DNA from: an uncultured Prevotellaceae bacterium
GTDB taxonomy: Bacteria > Bacteroidota > Bacteroidia > Bacteroidales > Bacteroidaceae
NCBI GenBank assembly: GCA_949299545.1
Contig: CASGAM010000029.1
Coordinates: forward strand, 62,001-126,000
DNA: 64,000 bases
Reading direction: 5' to 3'
Shown here: one piece after another, positions 44,604-53,300 of the stretch
Position numbering within the stretch: position 1 is the first letter of the stretch
How the letters are laid out: each line of letters starts with the position of its first letter
Notes under the pieces: generated by a model
Databases searched by the model: none
What the model saw: only the letters and a program-made list of their open reading frames with translations
What the model was told of the DNA's origin: nothing
Translations under genes and position numbers: made by a program

Positions 44604-45071
44604 ATGAAGAAAATACTTTTTGTGTGCCTCGGCAATATATGTCGTTCCAGTGCGGCAGAGGAGATCATGCGGCATTACGTATGCGAGGCAGGTCTGGAAA
44701 AAGAAATCATACTTGATTCGGCCGGTTTGATTGATTATCATGAAGGCGAGCCGGCAGATGCACGGATGAGGGCACATGCGGCACGCCGTGGCTATAACAT
44801 CACCCATTTGTCACGCCCCGTGAAATATGACGATTTTTTCGCATTCGACATGATTGTGGGGATGGACGACCGCAATATCGACCGGTTGAAAGCCTTGGCG
44901 CCGGGAATAGAGGAGGAGCGTAAGGTTGTGCGTATGACAGACTATTGTGTCCGAAAATTGGCAGATTACGTACCCGACCCCTATTATGGCGGTGCGGAAG
45001 GTTTTGAAAATGTCTTGGATATTCTCGAAGACGCTTGTGAAGGGCTGTTGGATGCGGTAAGGCGCGAATAG
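44604..45071 (+). CDS. Low-molecular-weight protein tyrosine phosphatase
   Basis: 155 aa. The phosphate-binding loop is CLGNICRS (Cys-8, Arg-14, Ser-15), near the N-terminus as in all LMW-PTPs. The general-acid Asp lies in YVPDPYYGG (about residue 127). In Bacteroidota and other bacteria these enzymes often regulate exopolysaccharide export via tyrosine kinases; no such kinase is in the window. It lies 78 bp after the lipoprotein gene and probably ends the operon, with a terminator following. Confidence 0.92.
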   Translation: MKKILFVCLGNICRSSAAEEIMRHYVCEAGLEKEIILDSAGLIDYHEGEPADARMRAHAARRGYNITHLSRPVKYDDFFAFDMIVGMDDRNIDRLKALAPGIEEERKVVRMTDYCVRKLADYVPDPYYGGAEGFENVLDILEDACEGLLDAVRRE

Positions 45072-45114
45072 ATTTTTTGTGCGGTTGCGCGTGCGTCCTT
45101 TAGACAGGAAACAG

Positions 45115-45156
45115 TAAAAGGGAGCTTATACCAAAGAATGGTGTGGCTCCCTTTTA
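45115..45156. terminator. Terminator between the LMW-PTP gene and cdsA
   Basis: TAAAAGGGAGC (45115-45125) pairs with GCTCCCTTTTA (45146-45156), followed by TTGTTTTG; suits both convergent genes. Confidence 0.75.
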
Positions 45157-45191
45157 TTGTTTTGTATTTTTATGATATCTTTTCCTTTGCT

Positions 45192-46040
45192 TTAAAAGAG
45201 GGTGAGCGTATAGATGTACACGACTGTTGCAGGAATAGCCAGCAGCGAACTGTCAAAACGGTCCAGCATGCCGCCGTGTCCCGGCAGAATATTACCGCTG
45301 TCTTTGATGCCGAGCTGGCGTTTCATAAGGCTTTCTATGAGGTCGCCCCATGTGCCGAATATGACAACGACAAGTCCGAAACCCAGCCATTCGAGATATG
45401 ACATGAAAGGGAAGTTCCATGCCAGGACCTGTGAGATGGCCAATGCCGTAATGGCGCCCCCTATAGAACCTTCCCACGATTTTTTTGGTGAGATGGAAGG
45501 GAACAGCCGGTGTTTTCCGAACATCGAACCGAAACAATAGGCACCGCTGTCGCTGGCCCACAGGAGAATGAAGACAGACAAGGGCAGGATGCCGCTGTAG
45601 CTGATGCTGTTATATTCCGGCGTGTATTGGAATGCCAATAAGTTCAGCAAGGCAAACGGCAGTGCGATGTACATTTGTCCAAGCATGCTGAATGCCCAAT
45701 TGTTCAGGGCATGGGTGCGTTCCTGGTAAAGTTCGCTGATGAAGATGTAAATCACGGAAATAATGTACGGTATGAAGATGACAACATTGGCAATTTCCAT
45801 GCAAAGAGCCGACACGGCCAGAAAAAGATATGTACCGGCAACAGAGTTGAGCAGCGTGTTTACCTTTACGTCCGCGCGGTTGTTGATGATGTGGCAGTAT
45901 TCCATGACGCTCAGAGCCGTGATAACGGCAAAGAGCAAGGTAAAAGATATCCAGTTCCATAAAATACCGCCGACAAGGACAGCCACAAACACGATGCCGG
46001 TGGCTGTCCTTACGATAAGATTCTTTACTTTTTCGGTCAT
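45192..46040 (-). CDS. cdsA: Phosphatidate cytidylyltransferase
   Basis: 282 aa with about seven or eight transmembrane helices. The CDP-diglyceride synthetase signature runs from SDSGAYCFGSMFGKHRLFP through SPKKSWEGSIGG (about residues 165-196), and the downstream GDLIESLMKRQLGIKDSGNI, GHGGMLDRFDS are catalytic. It makes CDP-diacylglycerol from phosphatidate and CTP for phospholipid synthesis. It is last in the rsfS-ftsH-cdsA operon, 4 bp after ftsH. Confidence 0.95.
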   Translation of the reverse strand: MTEKVKNLIVRTATGIVFVAVLVGGILWNWISFTLLFAVITALSVMEYCHIINNRADVKVNTLLNSVAGTYLFLAVSALCMEIANVVIFIPYIISVIYIFISELYQERTHALNNWAFSMLGQMYIALPFALLNLLAFQYTPEYNSISYSGILPLSVFILLWASDSGAYCFGSMFGKHRLFPSISPKKSWEGSIGGAITALAISQVLAWNFPFMSYLEWLGFGLVVVIFGTWGDLIESLMKRQLGIKDSGNILPGHGGMLDRFDSSLLAIPATVVYIYTLTLF

Positions 46041-46044
46041 AATG

Positions 46045-48126
46045 TTATTCTTCTTTAGGACCAGTAGTCTCGTTTACAGTGTTGCCTGTTTCATCTGAAT
46101 CGTTTTTCACTTCGCTTTCGCCGTCTTGCGACGTTTCTCCGTTTACGTCAGATGGTAAACCCTTTGCGGTCTTTTCTTCCTCATCATTCTTGTTTTCAAG
46201 TGCCTCTGTCGCTTCTTCCTCGCCGTTGAGACTTAACAACTCTTCCGTACGGCTTGTCCACGGACGCTTACCGAAGATTTTCTCGACATCTTCTGCAAAA
46301 ATGACTTCACGTTCCACTAACACTTTGGCTAATTGTGCATGCCCTTCCTTGTGTTCTAACAGCAGTTGTTTGGCACGTTCGTATTGTTCGGAGATCATTT
46401 TTTTAACGGCTTTGTCGATGGTTTGTGCCGTGTCTTCCGAATAAGGCTTGTTGAAACTGTACTCCTCGTTGCTGTAATAACAGATGTTGGGCAGCTCATC
46501 GCTCATGCCGAGGTAAGCAATCATTCCGTATGCCTGTTTCGTTACCCGTTCCAGGTCATTGAGTGCGCCGGATGAAATATGTCCGGTGAACAGTTCCTCG
46601 GCTGCACGTCCGCCCAATGTGGCGCACATTTCGTCGAGCATTTGTTCCTTGGTTGTAATCTGACGTTCTTCCGGCAGATACCAGGCCGCTCCTAAGGCTC
46701 TTCCTCGCGGAACGATGGTGACTTTAATCAACGGATTGGCGTAACGCAGGAACCATGAGATGGTGGCATGTCCGGCTTCGTGCAGGGCGATGGTTTGTTT
46801 CTCTTCCGTGGTCATTACCTTGGATTTCTTTTCCAGTCCGCCTACAATCCGGTCTACAGCGCTCAGGAAGTCTTCCTTGCTTACAGCTTTTTTGCCATGG
46901 CGGGCTGCGATAAGCGCCGCTTCATTACATACGTTGGCAATGTCGGCACCTGAAAAGCCGGGTGTTTGGCGTGCCAGCAGATCTACATCTACGCTTTCGT
47001 CTGTCTTGACAGGGCGGAGATGTACTTTGAAAACGGCCTTGCGCTCGTTCAAATCCGGCAGGTCTACATGTATCTGTCTGTCGAAACGTCCGGCGCGGAG
47101 CAGGGCCTTGTCGAGGATGTCCACACGGTTGGTGGCCGCTAAGATGATGACGCCGCTGTTGGTGCCGAAACCGTCCATTTCCGTCAGCAACTGGTTCAGC
47201 GTGTTCTCGCGTTCGTCATTGCCGCCCATGGCAGGGTTTTTTCCGCGGGCACGGCCCACGGCATCGATTTCGTCAATGAAGATGATACAGGGGGCTTTCT
47301 CCTTGGCTTGTCTGAACAAGTCTCTGACACGGCTGGCACCGACACCTACGAACATTTCCACGAAGTCGGAACCTGACATTGAGAAGAAGGGGACATCCGC
47401 TTCGCCGGCAACAGCCTTGGCGAGTAATGTCTTACCTGTTCCCGGAGGGCCTACGAGCAATGCGCCTTTGGGGATTTTACCGCCCAAGTCGGTAAATTTC
47501 TTCGGGCTTTTCAGAAATTCCACAATTTCCTGCACTTCCTGTTTGGCGCTGGCTTGCCCGGCAACGTCCTTGAACGTCACTTTAGTACCCGCACCCTTTT
47601 CAATCAGGCGCGCTTTGCTTTTGCCGACATTGAACACGTTGCCGCCGCCTGCATTGCCTCCGCTCATCTTGCGCATGATAAAAATCCAGATTGCGAAGAT
47701 GATGATGAACGGAAAGAAATTCCAAAAGATATTCTGCATCAGGTCGTTGCTGCGCTCATAGCTCAAGTCGCCTGTGAACTGGTTGTTTTGCTGGCATTGC
47801 TCTATGAACTCTTCCAGTTTGTCGTTGGAAGGGTATTCCACTAAAATATATGGTTTGGTACCGACGTTCTGAGTGCCGTTGTTGAAAACATCGCGGATGT
47901 GTTCCGGCTTGACGAACATCGTCAATGTACCCTCATCTTTGTTAGCCACGATTTTGCTGGCATATCCTTCGGTGACATATTTCTTGAATTGCGTATAAGT
48001 CGCAGTCTTGCCCGTGCTTCCTTCGTTACCCGTGAAGAACAGGTAGAGCAGGACTATTACGATGATGCCGTATATCCATGACAGGTTGAAACGCGGCATT
48101 TTGTTTTTGTTCGGTGATTCACTCAT
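46045..48126 (-). CDS. ftsH: ATP-dependent zinc metalloprotease FtsH
   Basis: 693 aa. Two N-terminal transmembrane helices (about 13-30 and 130-155) flank a periplasmic domain. The AAA+ module contains GPPGTGKT (about 226-233), [11 protein letters not shown] and [21 protein letters not shown]. The M41 protease domain has the zinc motif HEAGH (about 454). The long acidic C-terminal tail (about 650-693, Glu/Asp/Asn-rich) is not conserved in length and is probably disordered. It degrades misassembled membrane proteins and regulatory proteins at the inner membrane. It lies 21 bp after rsfS. Confidence 0.97.
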   Translation of the reverse strand: MSESPNKNKMPRFNLSWIYGIIVIVLLYLFFTGNEGSTGKTATYTQFKKYVTEGYASKIVANKDEGTLTMFVKPEHIRDVFNNGTQNVGTKPYILVEYPSNDKLEEFIEQCQQNNQFTGDLSYERSNDLMQNIFWNFFPFIIIFAIWIFIMRKMSGGNAGGGNVFNVGKSKARLIEKGAGTKVTFKDVAGQASAKQEVQEIVEFLKSPKKFTDLGGKIPKGALLVGPPGTGKTLLAKAVAGEADVPFFSMSGSDFVEMFVGVGASRVRDLFRQAKEKAPCIIFIDEIDAVGRARGKNPAMGGNDERENTLNQLLTEMDGFGTNSGVIILAATNRVDILDKALLRAGRFDRQIHVDLPDLNERKAVFKVHLRPVKTDESVDVDLLARQTPGFSGADIANVCNEAALIAARHGKKAVSKEDFLSAVDRIVGGLEKKSKVMTTEEKQTIALHEAGHATISWFLRYANPLIKVTIVPRGRALGAAWYLPEERQITTKEQMLDEMCATLGGRAAEELFTGHISSGALNDLERVTKQAYGMIAYLGMSDELPNICYYSNEEYSFNKPYSEDTAQTIDKAVKKMISEQYERAKQLLLEHKEGHAQLAKVLVEREVIFAEDVEKIFGKRPWTSRTEELLSLNGEEEATEALENKNDEEEKTAKGLPSDVNGETSQDGESEVKNDSDETGNTVNETTGPKEE

Positions 48127-48147
48127 AATCTATTGGTTCTGTTATAT

Positions 48148-48507
48148 TTAGTCAATGTCTTCTATTTTGGTCAGTCTGGCATCTTCCCATAGGTGTTCAA
48201 GGTCGTAGAAATCACGTGAAGCCGGCATGAAAATATGTGCCACCACATCACTGTAATCCATTGCCACCCATTCTGCATTGGAAAGTCCGTCTACTGAGGT
48301 TGGCTTTATGCGGGTGGCTTTAAGGGCTGTTTCCCTGATAGAGTCAGTGATGGCGGCTACCTGTGTGGGTGAGTTGCCTTGACATATTATCAAATAACGG
48401 CAGATGGTATCCTGGATGTCGTTCAGGTCTGCAATGACTATGTTTTTTCCTTTTTTTTCTTGAATGCCTTTCGTGATGGCATCGATGAGCTTTTGTGTTT
48501 CGTCCAT
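48148..48507 (-). CDS. rsfS: Ribosomal silencing factor RsfS
   Basis: 119 aa, the normal RsfS/DUF143 length. Family motifs NIVIADLNDIQDTICRYLII, SNAEWVAMDYSDVVAHIFMP and RDFYDLEHLWEDA are plain. It binds ribosomal protein uL14 on the 50S subunit and blocks subunit joining under starvation. It is first in rsfS-ftsH-cdsA. A minus-strand TATCTTTG (48542-48535) lies 28 bp upstream. Confidence 0.95.
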   Translation of the reverse strand: MDETQKLIDAITKGIQEKKGKNIVIADLNDIQDTICRYLIICQGNSPTQVAAITDSIRETALKATRIKPTSVDGLSNAEWVAMDYSDVVAHIFMPASRDFYDLEHLWEDARLTKIEDID

Positions 48508-48534
48508 GCTTTATTTGTAGGTATTAATAATGGG

Positions 48535-48542
48535 CAAAGATA
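48535..48542 (-). promoter_or_regulatory. -7 promoter box of rsfS-ftsH-cdsA
   Basis: Minus-strand TATCTTTG, 28 bp before the rsfS ATG; the nearest TTG (48561-48559) is 16 bp away, shorter than usual. Confidence 0.5.
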
Positions 48543-48688
48543 CTATATTTATATGTAACAACCGGTATCCATAGGATTAAATTCGTACAGTATTTTATGT
48601 TTTTTAGATAAACTTATGGCATGTCTGTTGGCAAACGGGGTAAAAAAGTTCAGAAGACATTTTTTGGAATAAAAAATATCGCCAAAAG

Positions 48689-48719
48689 TTTGTGGTTATA
48701 AAAAAAGTCTCTACCTTTG
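48689..48719 (+). promoter_or_regulatory. Promoter of the tRNA-Gln pair
   Basis: TTTG (48689-48692), 19 bp, TACCTTTG (48712-48719), then the first tRNA 17 bp further. One of the best promoter matches in the window. Confidence 0.8.
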
Positions 48720-48735
48720 CACTCGGAATCGCAAT

Positions 48736-48806
48736 TGGGCTATGGTGTAATGGTAACACAACAGATTCTGGTCCTGTTTTTCTTGGTTCGAATCCAGGTA
48801 GCCCAA
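48736..48806 (+). tRNA. tRNA-Gln (anticodon CTG), copy 1
   Basis: A complete cloverleaf: acceptor TGGGCTA/TAGCCCA, D-arm GTGT/ACAC, anticodon stem ACAGA/CCTGT, loop TTCTGGT (anticodon CTG), T-arm CTTGG-TTCGAAT-CCAGG, discriminator A. U1-A72 in the acceptor is a glutamine identity feature. The bottom anticodon-stem pair is A-C (positions 31-39), a mismatch. The CCA end is not encoded. It decodes CAG. Confidence 0.93.
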
Positions 48807-48830
48807 CTCTTTTTTATGATTATTCGTTCT

Positions 48831-48901
48831 TGGGCTATGGTGTAATGGTAACACAACAGATTCTGGTCCTGTTTTTCTTGGTTCGAATCCAGGTAGCCCA
48901 A
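48831..48901 (+). tRNA. tRNA-Gln (anticodon CTG), copy 2
   Basis: Identical over its full length to copy 1, 24 bp downstream and presumably on the same transcript. The flanks of the two copies are not alike, so only the tRNA itself is duplicated. Confidence 0.93.
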
Positions 48902-48908
48902 CTTGAAG

Positions 48909-48933
48909 AGGTCTCTTGGCGAGGCCTTCTTTT
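48909..48933 (+). terminator. Terminator of the tRNA transcript
   Basis: AGGTCTC (48909-48915) pairs with GAGGCCT (48921-48927), one G-U, 5-nt loop, followed by TCTTTT. Confidence 0.7.
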
Positions 48934-49059
48934 GTGAGCGGACGATTGGGGGGTCGTCCGTATACCGGCCGCGGCAATCCATGTCTTGACATGAATTTGT
49001 TGCGGCTTCGCATTTATAAAAAATAGAGTCTGTATTACACGGTTTCGGGATTTTATGTG

Positions 49060-49067
49060 TATTTTTG
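49060..49067 (+). promoter_or_regulatory. -7 promoter box of the HpaII-like gene
   Basis: TATTTTTG, 36 bp before the ATG at 49104. It overlaps the earlier in-frame TTG (49065), ruling that start out. The -33 is not clear. Nothing else is seen between the tRNA terminator and this box. Confidence 0.55.
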
Positions 49068-49103
49068 TCCTGTCAAATTAATGTCAAACCTAATAGTGAG
49101 ATT

Positions 49104-50189
49104 ATGTTAACCGCTACACGTAGAGAATGGAATGAGTTGTATACTGTGTTCAGATTGTTGGCCGATGGTGAGATTGCTTGCGGTACAGCCGATGGAAAAG
49201 CATCGTCGCGTGTCTTGCAGATTGCCGCCATCGAGCGTGAGGAACACGACGGTCGCCGCAGCTATATGGTGGACGGCAACGACATACGTGTAGTCGGACG
49301 GGATATGGACGAACGCTATCCGCGTGAAGACTTTGCCACCGTGGCCGGGCTTATTCTGGAAGCATTGCGCGGAGGCGGTGACGAGGTTGAAGCGCCCGAA
49401 GGGGTGGAAGGTTTTCTGGACACGTTGCAGATTCTCGATTTTGAGGCGCAGACAGAAGACCGCACCGACTTTCACATTGTGTTTTTTGACAGAAACTTTC
49501 CGGCGTCCGGCTTCCGCGTCTATTCCCGTCTGTGCGGCATGTGGCCATTGCTGGACGGCGGCCGCACGGCCAACCTGAAATTCGAGCAGACAGGGGTGCG
49601 CTTTTCGCAGCCGGCTGTAAACAACATCAATTATACCGACCGTCCCGACGCTGTCGAAGAAGTGGCGCGCCGCATGCTTTACATTGAGAGCCTGGGCGGC
49701 GTGTTGAAGTACAGCGACGTGGCGGATAAGATATTCAGGAGCAACCTCAGCATGATAGACCTGCACTTCCCGCGCATGTTGGCCGAGATGGTTCGCCGCT
49801 TGCATATCGACAATGTCAGCAAGGTTTCCGACCTGGTAAAACTGGTTGAGGAGAGCAACCCGTTGAAGATAAAGGAAGAGCTGGTTTATAAACATGGCTT
49901 CTACCGTTATAAGATGAAAGAGTTCCTGTTGGCACTGGCCTTCGGCATGCGTCCTGCAAAGCAATACGACGGGACGCCCTCGGCCGTTGAAGGCTTTGTG
50001 ATGGTCGATGCAGACGGTCGCCTCGTCTGTTACCACAAGTCAGAACGCGAAGTGTTCGGTGATTTCCTTTACAACCACACCCGTTTGGAAAAAGGACTTC
50101 CCGAGAAAGACAAGTATGGCTGTCTGGAACGGGAAAACGGTAAGTATTATTTAAAGCTGAACCTTAAAGTAGGTTTCGCGAAGTTCTGA
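49104..50189 (+). CDS. HpaII-family restriction endonuclease homologue, orphan
   Basis: 361 aa from ATG 49104 (MLTATRREWNELYTVFRLLADG). The N-terminal phrase, the mid-protein LSMIDLHFPRMLAEMV and NPLKIKEELVY, and the C-terminal block GFVMVDADGRLVCYHKSERE ... NGKYYLKLNLKVGF match what I recall of HpaII-family (PF09561) proteins, which cut CCGG. Where other members have a GFSIKS-like stretch, this reads GFRVYSRL (Tyr-140), so the presumed catalytic Lys is missing. Asp-122 (TDFHIVFFD) is present. No DNA methyltransferase gene lies anywhere in the window, so active cutting would be toxic. It may be inactive, divergent, or repurposed. Confidence 0.7.
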   Translation: MLTATRREWNELYTVFRLLADGEIACGTADGKASSRVLQIAAIEREEHDGRRSYMVDGNDIRVVGRDMDERYPREDFATVAGLILEALRGGGDEVEAPEGVEGFLDTLQILDFEAQTEDRTDFHIVFFDRNFPASGFRVYSRLCGMWPLLDGGRTANLKFEQTGVRFSQPAVNNINYTDRPDAVEEVARRMLYIESLGGVLKYSDVADKIFRSNLSMIDLHFPRMLAEMVRRLHIDNVSKVSDLVKLVEESNPLKIKEELVYKHGFYRYKMKEFLLALAFGMRPAKQYDGTPSAVEGFVMVDADGRLVCYHKSEREVFGDFLYNHTRLEKGLPEKDKYGCLERENGKYYLKLNLKVGFAKF

Positions 50190-50368
50190 TGCGTGTTGAA
50201 GCGTTGTTGATTGATTTTTAGCGTTTAATTTGCTCAAAAACTTGTTTGTTACGATAGTTTTTGCTATTATTGTACAAAAATTCCTGTAAAAAGGACAATA
50301 TCCATTTTTGAGGGGTGCAGCCGGGGCTGCCATTGACTCCTTTTATATTCATTAACCTGATTGATATT

Positions 50369-53300
50369 ATGAAAAAGAAGCACTGTTTTTTATTGGCCAT
50401 GGCGTGCCTTCCCTTTACGGCAGCTTTGGCGCAGCGGCAGATGGAAAACCTCGACAGAGGAACGGTGGCTGTCCCGACGGCAGACGGGGTGTACGTCGGT
50501 TGGCGTATTTTCGGAACGGAGTATTACGACACGCAGTATAACCTCTACCGCGACGGGACGAAAGTGAACGACTCGCCGTTGGACGTTTCCAATTATCTGG
50601 ATAAGGACGGTACGGCGTCTTCTGTCTATACCGTGCGTGCCGTTTCGAAAGGCGTGGAGCAGGAACCCGACGGCCTGTCGGCTGCGGTTTGGGAACAGCC
50701 GTATCTTGCCATCCCCATGGGAAAGGTCTATTCCCGCAGAGGGACGGACATCACGGCCGATTATCAGCTGAACGACGCCTCGGCGGCCGACCTCGACGGC
50801 GACGGGCAGATGGAGTTTATCATCAAACGCATCTATGCCCCCGACGGGCTTTTCGACGTGGCCAACGACAGCGCCTTTTGTATGTTCGAAGCCTATAAAA
50901 TGGACGGCACCCGCTTGTGGACGATTGACTGCGGCCCCAACCTCATCAGCTCGGGGCATGTGGAGACCAACCTCGTGGCCTTCGACTGGGACGGCGACGG
51001 CAAGGCGGAACTGCTGATGCGCGCGGCCGACGGAACCATCCTCCATACCCCGGACGGAGACCAGGTGATTGGTGATGCGACGAAAAACTACCGCAACATG
51101 ATTTCGCATTCGGCCAACATGACCTATGCCACGGCCGGCGACGAGTTCCTCCTTTATATGGAAGGCGCCACGGCGCGGCTTTACAACCAGCGCGAGTTCC
51201 CCCTGAAACGGCTCGAGAGCGGGGAGACGGATTTGGAGAAAGCCTGGGGCGACGGCTACGGCCACCGTTCCAACAAATTCTTTTTCGGCGCACCTTATCT
51301 TGACGGCCGGCGGCCGAGCATCTATCTCGGCCGGGGCATTTACACCCGCCATAAGATGATTGCCTATGACGTCAATCCCGATACGCACGAACTGACCGAA
51401 CGCTGGCGCTGGGACTGCAATACCGGCGGCCCGTGGTACGGACAGGGCTATCATAATTACGGCATTGCCGATGTGGACTGGGACGGACGCGACGAGATCG
51501 TCTACGGCTCGATGGTCATTGACGACAATGGGAAAGGACTCTCCACCACCGGCCTGGGACACGGCGACGCACAGCATTGCAGCGACCTCGACCCGTTCCG
51601 CAAAGGACAGGAGATTTTTGCCTGCAACGAGAATGCGCAGGGCGCCAACTACCGTGACGCCACGACCAGCCAGATTTATTACTGGCACTCATACGGCCGC
51701 GATTGCGGACGCGCCATGGCCGGCAACTTTACCGACAAGTTCTTCGGCAGCCAGATGGTGGCGCCGGGACTGGCGTTGCTGAGTTCCGTCACGAACGGGG
51801 TTGTCGAGCAGTCGTACACCGGCATCGGCATGAATTTCCCCATCTACTGGGACGGCGACCTGTGCCGTGAGTCGTTGGACGGCAACGGAACCGAAGGCGC
51901 CGCCACGGTGTCGAAATACGGCGTGGGCGTCATCTTCTCGGCCGACGGGACAAAGATGAACAACTGGACCAAAAACACGCCGGCGCTGCAGGCCGATGTC
52001 CTGGGCGACTGGCGCGAGGAAATCATTGCGCGCAGCGAGGACAACATGGAACTGCGCATCTATACGACGACCGACGTGACGCCGTGGCGCAACTACACGC
52101 TCCTGCATGACATGCAGTACCGGCAGGCCGTCATGTGGCAGATGTGCGGCTACAACCAGCCGCCGCATACGAGCTATTTCCTCGGTCGCGCCGAGGGTAT
52201 CACCGTGGCGCCGCCACCCGTCATGACAAACGGCAGGGTAGAGGTGACCGACGCCATTACCGACGCGCAGAACGGCTCCCACGTCCTGCTGGCTGAAACG
52301 GCCGGCGGCACGGTGAACGTGTCTGAGGGTGCGGCACCGTATATCCTGACCGTAAACGCCTTTTCACATACGCAGGGGAACGACAACAACGATAATATCA
52401 CCACCGATTATGCGACCTATACGCTGATGGGCGGCGGTTTTGCCGGCAGCATGCGTCTGGTAAAACAGGGCGAGGGCAGACTCGTCTTTGGCGGCACGCA
52501 GAACTACACGGGCGAAACGGCTTTGTGGGGCGGTACGACCGTCTTCAACGGTACGCTCGCTGCCAGCCGTGTGTGGATGAACCGTTTTGCGGAGCTGGAT
52601 GCTGCGGGCACGTTCGGAAAAGCCATCGAGCAGTCGTATGGCTCCGTCCTGCGTCCGGGCGGAAAAGATGCGAAAGCGACGCTCCGTGCCGACAGCCTGA
52701 TTCTCGGGTTTGGCGCAATCGTGGAGTTTGACATTTATGGCGACGACCTGTCCGCCGACAATATAGAACTGGACAAGGCTTTGGTGCTTGGTAAAATCAA
52801 CGTGCAGAACGGCCCGCAATATCAGGTGCCCGTGTTCCGCTTTACGGCGCATCCGGCTGCCGGGGCTGACGAGGTACCCGACGGCACCTACCGGCTCATC
52901 AAGGCGCCGGCTGTGGAGGGCGATTTGCAGACCGTTGTCATCGAAGGGTTGGAAGGCCGTAAGAAGCACCTCGAAGTGCAGGACGGCTATGTCTGTCTGG
53001 TGATTGACGCCATGCGGTCGGCGGCGACCGTTTATTGGAACGGCGGTGAGAGCAACGGCCTGTGGGACTTTGCGAACACGCTCAATTTCAACAATGAAGG
53101 CCAACCCGATTTCTTTGTGACGGGCGACAAAGTCATTTTCGACGATGCGGCTGAAGGCCGCAACATCCGCCTGGCGGAAGAACTGATGCCTTCCGAATTG
53201 CTGTTTTCCGGAACGGCCGATTATACGATGAGCGGAACGGGATACATCGCCGGGACGGCAGCGCTCACCAAGCAGGGAACAGGCCAGCTCACCATCAGCA

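Noticed and set aside
46760..47761. 333-aa open frame opposite ftsH
   Set aside because: Fully antisense to the AAA+ and protease domains of FtsH; serine-rich translation typical of a shadow frame.
50390..51688. 432-aa open frame on the minus strand
   Set aside because: It is antisense to the PL11 lyase, whose signal peptide, domain motifs and repeats are clear. Long antisense frames are expected in GC-rich coding DNA.
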